A stretch of 17,120 bases of DNA from Patescibacteria group bacterium (lineage in GTDB: Bacteria; Patescibacteriota; Patescibacteriia; UBA1558; S5-K13). The notes below the pieces were generated by a model. That model ran no database searches and was not told the origin of the DNA. It saw nothing but the letters and a program-made list of their open reading frames with translations. Every line of letters begins with the position of its first letter. The stretch's first letter is position 1. Location: contig JAQVMR010000016.1 of assembly GCA_028703545.1 (NCBI GenBank), positions 1 to 17,120 on the forward strand, written 5' to 3'. The position numbers and the translations under genes are program-made. Shown one piece after another: positions 12,588-17,120 of the stretch.

Positions 12588-14162
12588 TTACTCTATACTA
12601 AAACTTACCTCATAATCTCTAAAAGATGTTTCACTTATATCATAAATCAATGTATTCCAGTTAGGACCATATAATCTATTAGCTGCATTTTCTGTTTTTA
12701 TCCACTGCAATGCTCCACTAGCAGAAATTCTATATACTTTTGGAATTGATGGCACTTTTACCAAAGAATTGGCATTAAATGGTACATTTTTACCCAAAGG
12801 ATATGATTCTAATTTTCTAGAAGACACAGAGGGAATAGTAAAAAAAGTATTACTATCAAAATAAGAATACCATATTGATTCATTAATATATGCATGTCTT
12901 ACTTGATTCATATCTATAAAATACACAGCAGATGTGTCTCTTGACTTGACCCAAGAACCCCTAGTCCAAAATGATAAATTTTGTTTATTAAAACTATTAT
13001 CTAAAGAGGCATCCCAATTTAATCTTGCAATATAATTTCTCATTTGCCCATTATACATTGTAAATTTACCAACTATAATTACTCCTCCATCTAGATCCAA
13101 TTTAGAAAAAAAGATTGCACTATCTGCACCAAGATTTGGATTAAAACTTGTATCAAGTGATCCATCTGAATTTAATCTTGCAATATGGTTTCTTGATGTT
13201 CCGTTATATGTTGAAAAATATCCGTTTATTATTAATTTATTATCCTGCTGTCTATATATAGAATAAATAGCATAATCTGCCCCTGAACCAGGATTAAAAC
13301 TTGTATCAAGTGAACCATCTGAATTTAATCTTGCAATGCGGTTGCTTGATGTTCCGTTATATGTTGTGAAATCACCGCCTATTATTATTTTGCCACCAGA
13401 TCCAATTGTTAAAAATCTAATAAATCGATCTGCTCCTGAACCAGGATTAAAACTTGTATCAAGTGATCCATCTGAATTTAATCTTGCAATACGGTTTCTT
13501 GATGTTCCGTTATATGTTGAAAAATCACCACCTATTATTATTTTGCCGTCTTGTTGAATGGCAGAACTATAAACTGAATATCTTGCTCCCGAACCAGGAT
13601 TAAAACTTGTATCAAGTGATCCATCTGAATTTAATCTTGCAATTCCACCCCTTCCTGTGTCATTATATTTTGTAAAATCTCCGACTATTATGATTTTTCC
13701 GTCTGGTTGAATGGAGCAATTATAAATAGAATTATCAACTCCATTACCAATATTAAAACTTGCATCAAGTGATCCATCTGAATTTAATCTTGCAATACGG
13801 TTTCTTGATGTTCCGTTATATGTTGTAAAGTCACCGCCTATTATTATTTTTCCGTCTTGTTGCTCGCACATAGAACGAATCATATTGTTTAACCCGGAGC
13901 CAGGGTTAAAACTTGTATCAAGTGATCCATCTGAATTTAATCTTGCAATACGGTTTCTTGATGTTCCATTGTATGTTGAAAAATCACCACCTATTATTAT
14001 TTTTCCGTCTTGTTGAATGGTATAAATATATATCTGATTATTTGCCCCTTGATATATATTTTCTGACAATGTTGTGTCTGCAAGAGAATTATTAATAAAA
14101 TAGATGCTCATACCAATAACCATTAAAAATATTATCAAAAAAACTCTATTTATTTTTTTCAT
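12588..14162 (-). CDS. Secreted delta-60 repeat protein, seven 51-aa repeats plus C-terminal domain
   Basis: The product from ATG 14162 is 524 aa. Residues 1-28 are a signal peptide (K-K-I-N-R then a hydrophobic core, cleavage likely after S-L-A). Residues 44-400 are seven exact 51-aa units of the delta-60/propeller type, with the pattern Q-x-D-G-K-I-I-I-G-G-D-F-x-x-Y-N-G-T and I-A-R-L-N-S-D-G-S-L-D-T-S-F-N-P. Seven units would make one seven-bladed propeller (inference). Residues 401-524 contain V-Y-F-I-D-M-N-Q-V-R-H-A-Y and V-Y-R-I-S-A-S-G-A-L-Q-W-I, a two-part domain that I associate with secreted CPR proteins. A surface or adhesive role is likely. Unit 7 is the most divergent. A GTG at 14201 falls too close to the predicted transcription start, so ATG 14162 is chosen. 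Confidence 0.85.
   Translation of the reverse strand: MKKINRVFLIIFLMVIGMSIYFINNSLADTTLSENIYQGANNQIYIYTIQQDGKIIIGGDFSTYNGTSRNRIARLNSDGSLDTSFNPGSGLNNMIRSMCEQQDGKIIIGGDFTTYNGTSRNRIARLNSDGSLDASFNIGNGVDNSIYNCSIQPDGKIIIVGDFTKYNDTGRGGIARLNSDGSLDTSFNPGSGARYSVYSSAIQQDGKIIIGGDFSTYNGTSRNRIARLNSDGSLDTSFNPGSGADRFIRFLTIGSGGKIIIGGDFTTYNGTSSNRIARLNSDGSLDTSFNPGSGADYAIYSIYRQQDNKLIINGYFSTYNGTSRNHIARLNSDGSLDTSFNPNLGADSAIFFSKLDLDGGVIIVGKFTMYNGQMRNYIARLNWDASLDNSFNKQNLSFWTRGSWVKSRDTSAVYFIDMNQVRHAYINESIWYSYFDSNTFFTIPSVSSRKLESYPLGKNVPFNANSLVKVPSIPKVYRISASGALQWIKTENAANRLYGPNWNTLIYDISETSFRDYEVSFSIE
12963..14033 (-). repeat. Seven tandem 153-bp repeats within the secreted protein gene
   Basis: The shared string AAAACTTG (with variants) recurs at 13143, 13296, 13449, 13602, 13755 and 13908, exactly 153 bp apart each time. 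Units 1-6 are very similar at DNA level in their second half, while the first 10 residues of each unit vary. Confidence 0.9.
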
Positions 14163-14210
14163 ATTATTGTATGATGATTTTTTATATATAATAAACCACA
14201 CTAATCTTAT

Positions 14211-14239
14211 ATGTTATATATATATCGGGTATAAGTCAA
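14211..14239 (-). promoter_or_regulatory. Promoter of the delta-60 repeat protein gene
   Basis: On the minus strand: TTGACT (14239-14234), 17 bp, TAACAT (14216-14211). The predicted start is near 14204, giving a leader of about 42 nt to ATG 14162. Confidence 0.6.
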
Positions 14240-14255
14240 ATCAGGTGGTAAATAT

Positions 14256-14284
14256 AAAAAGCCAAGATAAACTTGGCTTTTTTT
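14256..14284 (-). terminator. Intrinsic terminator of the dTTP operon
   Basis: GCCAAG (14261-14266), loop ATAAA, CTTGGC (14272-14277), flanked by A- and T-runs. It lies 9 nt after the thymidylate-kinase-like gene on the minus strand and closes the operon. Confidence 0.8.
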
Positions 14285-14293
14285 GATTATGGT

Positions 14294-15049
14294 TTATAAA
14301 ATTGCTTTAAAAGCTTCAATTGCCTGACGCTTTGTTTCTTCTATAGAGATTGAAGCATCAATATAAACAACTTTTACACCTCGAGATTTAAATATCATTT
14401 GAAAATCTTGACTTTCATAAATTGGTTTAAGTTTTTTCTGAAAATCAAGTTGTTCAAAATTACAATCATCATTCTTTTCTGTTCTGTTTTGTAATCTTTT
14501 TTCTAAATCTTCTGGATTTTGAATCGTTGGGACTATTAAAAGATTCATTGGATGAGAAAGGGCAAAAGCATTTCCCTCCATTTTAATAATTTCTTCAATG
14601 CTTAAATCATTTTCTTTCTGTTCTTTTGATTGAAGCACCTGATAAGTAATAGAAGTTGAAACGCTCCTTGATTGAATAATTATTTTACCCGCATCGAGTG
14701 CTGGTAAAATAATCCTCCTATACAAAACCATTCTATCATTTGAATAACACTCCGCTGTAAACCTTGCAGAATATTTTCTAGAGTTTTTTTTAATAACCTC
14801 TTCTCTTATAGAAAAACCAGTTCCTGTAAAAGTTGGTTCAGATGAACGAATCACATCAAAAGAATTCAAATCTACATAATAATCAGAATTATTATTTTCA
14901 AAATCAGGGTGAAAACCATTTTCCATCCAATATTTATCTAAATTTAAAACTCTTTTCCCTTGTAACTCAAGAAATTCAATTATTGCATCTATTCCCACTC
15001 CCTTTCCTACTCCATCTAGCCCATCAATTACGACAAATTTTCCTTTCAT
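14294..15049 (-). CDS. Thymidylate-kinase-like P-loop kinase
   Basis: The product from ATG 15049 is 251 aa, longer than typical Tmk (about 205-215). The likely reaction is dTMP to dTDP. It begins like Tmk (M-K-G-K-F-V-V-I-D-G-L-D-G-V-G-K-G, 1-17), but the P-loop Ser/Thr is replaced by Gly17. S-S-E-P-T-F-T-G-T-G matches the substrate-binding E-P region. The usual D-R-Y motif is replaced by Q-S-R-S-V-S-T-S-I-T-Y-Q. An insert near residues 46-65 is rich in Asn and Asp. These deviations leave the exact substrate open, so no symbol is given, but the setting with dCMP deaminase and dUTPase supports dTMP. ATG 15049 has GGAGG 8 nt upstream, whereas ATG 15064 has no RBS. Confidence 0.75.
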   Translation of the reverse strand: MKGKFVVIDGLDGVGKGVGIDAIIEFLELQGKRVLNLDKYWMENGFHPDFENNNSDYYVDLNSFDVIRSSEPTFTGTGFSIREEVIKKNSRKYSARFTAECYSNDRMVLYRRIILPALDAGKIIIQSRSVSTSITYQVLQSKEQKENDLSIEEIIKMEGNAFALSHPMNLLIVPTIQNPEDLEKRLQNRTEKNDDCNFEQLDFQKKLKPIYESQDFQMIFKSRGVKVVYIDASISIEETKRQAIEAFKAIL

Positions 15050-15073
15050 TTTGGATTCCTCCATTTCTTTATA

Positions 15074-15193
15074 TTATTTTATTAATTCAACAAACGAATA
15101 TTTAAAATCATCTGTTTCAAAATTCTCTTCTCTAACAATGGTTTTAAATTCACTATAATCTGGAAAAAATGCATCTGCATCACTTATTTCCAG
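15074..15193 (-). pseudogene. folA: 3' remnant of a dihydrofolate reductase-like gene (folA)
   Basis: In a frame shifted from the ThyX-like fragment, 39 codons run to TAA at 15074. They read L-E-I-S-D-A-D-A-F-F-P-D-Y-S-E-F, then I-V-R-E-E-N-F, and end F-K-Y-S-F-V-E-L-I-K. This matches the last beta strands of DHFR, compare the FPDY...F...Y-x-F-E-I ending of the E. coli enzyme. There is no start codon or N-terminal folate/NADPH-binding part. It abuts the thyX fragment at 15180-15193, where both readings overlap. It lies 25 nt before the thymidylate-kinase-like gene. I read it as the surviving end of a gene mostly lost by deletion. It could instead be an assembly join. Confidence 0.65.
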
Positions 15194-15314
15194 ATCCACA
15201 TTTTCTAACTTTTTCAACGTGATCTACAACAGAACTAGCGCTTCTTGAATAGAGTGCTTGAAGCATTGCATTATCTTCAGGATTAAATTCATCAAAAATA
15301 AAAATTTTTGCCAT
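15180..15314 (-). pseudogene. thyX: 5' remnant of a thymidylate synthase ThyX-like gene
   Basis: From ATG 15314, 44 codons begin M-A-K-I-F-I-F-D-E-F-N-P-E-D-N-A and continue M-L-Q-A-L-Y-S-R-S-A-S-S-V-V, then D-H-V-E-K-V-R-K-C-G-S-G, then stop at TGA (15182-15180). The M-L-Q-A-L-Y-S-R-S and V-E-K-V-R-K-x-G-S-G blocks resemble, from memory, the start of ThyX-like proteins annotated in CPR genomes. The rest of the protein, with the FAD- and dUMP-binding ThyX motif, is missing. ThyX converts dUMP to dTMP with methylene-tetrahydrofolate, so its place between dut and a thymidylate-kinase-like gene fits. The break is followed directly by a DHFR C-terminus in another frame. Confidence 0.65.
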
Positions 15315-15351
15315 ATTTCTAATTTTAATACTAAAATTTATGAATAAAAAA

Positions 15352-15783
15352 TTATTTTCCTGTACTCCCCCATTTTCCAGAGCCTCTTTTTGTTTCACTA
15401 AGAATATCTGCTTCTACTATATTTGCTGTAATAATAGGTTGAATTAAAATTTGTGCTATTTTATCTCCTTTTTTAAATTCTTGCGCCTCTTTTCCTGTAT
15501 TTAATAAACATATTGAATATTCTCCTCTATAGGTATATTCAAAAACTCCACCCATAACCTTTAATCCTCTTTTCATAGAAACTCCGCTTTTATCCCAAAT
15601 AAGTGCACAATATCCTTCTGGAATTTCTAATGCAAAACCAGTTTGGAAATTATATCTTTCCATGGGCTCTATAATAATATCTTCTCGACTAAAAATATCT
15701 AATCCAGCATCACCATCTAAAGCATAGGTGGGAGTTATCACATCATTATATAATTTTTTTATTTTTATATTAATTTTTTTCAT
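15352..15783 (-). CDS. dut: dUTP diphosphatase (dUTPase)
   Basis: The 143-aa product is a trimeric-type dUTPase that converts dUTP to dUMP and pyrophosphate, keeping uracil out of DNA and feeding dTMP synthesis. All five motifs are in order: I D-A-G-L-D-I-F (25-31), II D-K-S-G-V-S-M-K-R-G-L (64-74), III G-G-V-F-E-Y-T-Y-R-G-E (78-88), IV G-D-K-I-A-Q (106-111), V R-G-S-G-K-W-G-S-T-G (133-142). Motif III usually reads G-G-V-I-D, whose Asp positions the attacking water; here it is Phe-Glu. Motif V has Trp for the uracil-stacking Phe. Both changes look conservative, but activity should not be taken for granted. It follows the kinase gene by 4 nt in the dTTP operon. Confidence 0.9.
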   Translation of the reverse strand: MKKINIKIKKLYNDVITPTYALDGDAGLDIFSREDIIIEPMERYNFQTGFALEIPEGYCALIWDKSGVSMKRGLKVMGGVFEYTYRGEYSICLLNTGKEAQEFKKGDKIAQILIQPIITANIVEADILSETKRGSGKWGSTGK

Positions 15784-15787
15784 TGAT

Positions 15788-16366
15788 TTAAAAAATTTTA
15801 TTATAAATATTTTCTAAATTATTTTTAAAATCCTCTATACTTCCCTCATTAACAACTGTAAAATCCGCCATTACAATTGGTCCAGCTTTTTCAATATTTT
15901 CAATTTCTGCATAATCCCTACTTTGTGCCTTTTCCATACTTATTGAACGAAATCTATTTTCTTTATCATTTTCATGTTTTTCTGCTCTAGACTCTAATCT
16001 TTCATAACGAGTATGTGGCGATGAATAAACAGCTATCACAATAAAATTATCTCCGTATTTTTCTTTTAAAACTTTATACTCTGACCAACTATACAAACCA
16101 TCACCAATAGTATGTGAATTGTTTAAAAGCTCATCAAATTTAGGAATATTTAAAATAGCATAAGCACCCTGTCCATGTTCTTTTCTTAATTCTTCTCTAA
16201 TTTTTCTTTCATTATCTTCACTAATTTCAAGTCCTCTTTTTTTAATTTCATCTATTGTAATTTGACCAAATCTCACATAAGAAAATCCACGATTTACAAA
16301 AAAATCAGAAACCTCACTTTTCCCTGATCCGCACATTCCCACAATACAAATTAATTTATTAGTCAT
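15788..16366 (-). CDS. P-loop nucleotide kinase, UPF0200/dephospho-CoA-kinase-like
   Basis: This 192-aa protein has a clear P-loop G-M-C-G-S-G-K-S (10-17). Next comes R-F-G-Q-I-T-I-D-E-I-K-K-R-G-L, then I-R-E-E-L-R-K-E-H-G-Q-G-A-Y-A, a lid-like arginine-rich stretch (R-Y-E-R-L-E-S-R), and A-D-F-T-V-V-N-E-G-S near the C-terminus. The layout resembles the UPF0200 family of archaea and CPR bacteria, related to adenylate and dephospho-CoA kinases; this match is from memory. Its position between dCMP deaminase and dUTPase, with gaps of 4-5 nt, suggests phosphorylation of a pyrimidine deoxynucleotide such as dCMP or dUMP (inference). Dephospho-CoA kinase is the main alternative; no CoA gene is nearby. 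Confidence 0.7.
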   Translation of the reverse strand: MTNKLICIVGMCGSGKSEVSDFFVNRGFSYVRFGQITIDEIKKRGLEISEDNERKIREELRKEHGQGAYAILNIPKFDELLNNSHTIGDGLYSWSEYKVLKEKYGDNFIVIAVYSSPHTRYERLESRAEKHENDKENRFRSISMEKAQSRDYAEIENIEKAGPIVMADFTVVNEGSIEDFKNNLENIYNKIF

Positions 16367-16371
16367 ATATT

Positions 16372-16866
16372 TTACATATTGTCATATTTGACAACTTCAT
16401 TATTTAATAATTCATATTCAATTCCAGCTTCTTTAAAAATTTCTTTGCTTCTTTCCCCTGTATGATAATCGTTTTTACAAACCACTCTTTTAATCCCGCA
16501 ATTTATAATCATTTTAGCACAAGCATAACAAGGGGTCATTCTTGTATATAAAGTACTTCCATAAATAGAAATTCCCATTCTCGCGGCCTGACAAATAGCA
16601 TTTTGTTCAGAATGAGTTGTTCTCATACAGTGCTGGGTTTTTTCTCCATCTTCATGTATAACTGTATTAAGCTCATGATCTATTTCATCACAAGACGCAC
16701 AATTCTCTGGAGCACCAACATATCCAGTTGTTAAAATTCTTTTATCTTTTACAATGATTGTACCAGCTCTCCCCCTATCACAGGTACCTCTTGTTCCTAC
16801 GATATCAACAATACTCATAAAATACTCATCCCAGCTTGGTCTTTTGTGTTGTTTGTCTTTTACCAT
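16372..16866 (-). CDS. dCMP deaminase
   Basis: The product from ATG 16866 is 164 aa. It deaminates dCMP to dUMP, the substrate for dTMP synthesis. The zinc site is visible: H-S-E (85-87, His ligand and catalytic Glu) and P-C-Y-A-C (Cys113, Cys116). R-P-S-W-D-E-Y-F near the start and T-G-Y-V-G-A-P are usual for dCMP deaminases and late-competence ComEB. An additional N-C-A-S-C-D-E and H-C pattern before the zinc site matches the second zinc site of dCMP deaminases. The longer frame from 16911 lies upstream of a perfect TATAAT at 16885-16880 and is rejected; the chosen start would have a leader of only about 7 nt. It is the first gene of the dTTP operon. Confidence 0.92.
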   Translation of the reverse strand: MVKDKQHKRPSWDEYFMSIVDIVGTRGTCDRGRAGTIIVKDKRILTTGYVGAPENCASCDEIDHELNTVIHEDGEKTQHCMRTTHSEQNAICQAARMGISIYGSTLYTRMTPCYACAKMIINCGIKRVVCKNDYHTGERSKEIFKEAGIEYELLNNEVVKYDNM

Positions 16867-16879
16867 ATTTTTTAATCTA

Positions 16880-16885
16880 ATTATA
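16880..16885 (-). promoter_or_regulatory. -10 element for the dTTP operon
   Basis: TATAAT on the minus strand, 13 nt before ATG 16866. I found no good -35 box at the usual distance; TTGATA copies upstream are at unsuitable spacing. Confidence 0.45.
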
Positions 16886-16942
16886 ACTAAAAACATTTTA
16901 TCAAGTATCAATTAGCTTTGCAAATCAAAAAAATATAAATAA

Positions 16943-16971
16943 TTGTTATTTATATAATTTTTATATATAAT
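16943..16971 (+). promoter_or_regulatory. Promoter of the partial membrane-protein gene
   Basis: TTGTTA (16943-16948), exactly 17 bp, TATAAT (16966-16971). The predicted start near 16978 leaves a leader of about 22 nt before ATG 17000. It diverges from the dTTP operon. Confidence 0.6.
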
Positions 16972-16999
16972 TAAATTAAACAAAAAGCAATAAAATAAA

Positions 17000-17120
17000 A
17001 TGTATAAACTACAAAAAGATTTAGCTATGTGCTCAAGTTCATTAATTCTGATTATTTTTACAATAATTTTTTTGATTCAAGGCAATTTTGAATTTCTAAC
17101 CTATACAATTTCTATAGGTT
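17000..17120 (+). CDS. N-terminus of an unidentified membrane protein (runs off the window)
   Basis: From ATG 17000 the frame stays open for 40 codons to the window edge. After M-Y-K-L-Q-K-D-L-A-M-C-S-S comes a hydrophobic segment (about residues 14-27, S-L-I-L-I-I-F-T-I-I-F-L-I), then Q-G-N-F-E-F-L-T-Y-T-I-S-I-G. A single membrane segment or an uncleaved signal anchor is visible. A good promoter lies 29 nt upstream. No family is recognisable from so short a piece, and in A+T-rich DNA a 40-codon open frame by itself is weak evidence. Confidence 0.5.
   Translation, partial: MYKLQKDLAMCSSSLILIIFTIIFLIQGNFEFLTYTISIG

Noticed and set aside
13336..13557. + strand open frames antisense to the repeat protein gene.
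   Set aside because: They are shadows of the 153-bp repeats with no start signals of their own.
15180..15314. Alternative genetic code (TGA as Gly) rescuing the ThyX-like frame.
   Set aside because: Reading through TGA gives nine unrelated codons and another stop, and the DHFR-like continuation is in a different frame.
1..17120. CRISPR array, insertion sequence, tRNA or rRNA genes.
   Set aside because: No regularly spaced direct repeats with unique spacers, no transposase or terminal inverted repeats, and no tRNA cloverleaf or rRNA signature were seen by eye.

Overview
The window is A+T-rich (a hand count of 60 bases of coding DNA at 4261-4320 gives 22% G+C), uses the standard code and is densely packed with short bacterial genes. 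The gene set, the surface proteins (a Ycf48/BNR-type lipoprotein and a delta-60 repeat protein with a C-terminal domain I associate with this group) and the streamlined gene lengths suggest a Candidate Phyla Radiation / Patescibacteria genome, perhaps Parcubacteria-like. That placement is inference; no rRNA gene is present to confirm it.

Minus-strand block, 1-9762, read right to left: rpsB, tsf, pyrH, a PSP1/RicT-like gene, a two-cluster ferredoxin, recJ, rnhA, then a 1.2-kb stretch without protein genes, then holB, a seven-Asp-box lipoprotein, frr and the start of rseP. This is the common rpsB-tsf-pyrH-frr-...-rseP order opened up by extra genes. The stretch without protein genes (2920-4103) is not empty. 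On the opposite (+) strand it carries two predicted non-coding RNAs, each with a sigma70-type promoter and an intrinsic terminator. One is about 770 nt and highly structured; the other is about 157 nt and begins with a compact H-type pseudoknot. I could match neither to a known family by eye.

Middle, 9763-12533: a 51-aa gene of unknown function (-), with consensus-like promoter, Shine-Dalgarno and terminator, is divergent from rpmE-prfA-prmC (+). PrmC contains three in-frame copies of a 16-bp-period palindromic element that also occurs twice beside the large RNA's promoter.

Right part, 12588-16866 (-): a secreted protein with seven exact 51-aa repeats, then a dTTP-supply operon: dCMP deaminase, a P-loop kinase, dUTPase, a broken thyX/folA remnant and a thymidylate-kinase-like gene. 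The remnant joins the first 44 codons of a ThyX-like gene to the last 39 codons of a DHFR-like gene, out of frame, as expected from one deletion that removed both enzymes needed for dUMP to dTMP. At the right edge a membrane-protein gene begins on the + strand from its own promoter.

Besides the genes there is a family of 7-bp-period degenerate arrays in intergenic DNA (4083, 6437, 9010, 9827); two of them supply the stop codons of neighbouring genes.
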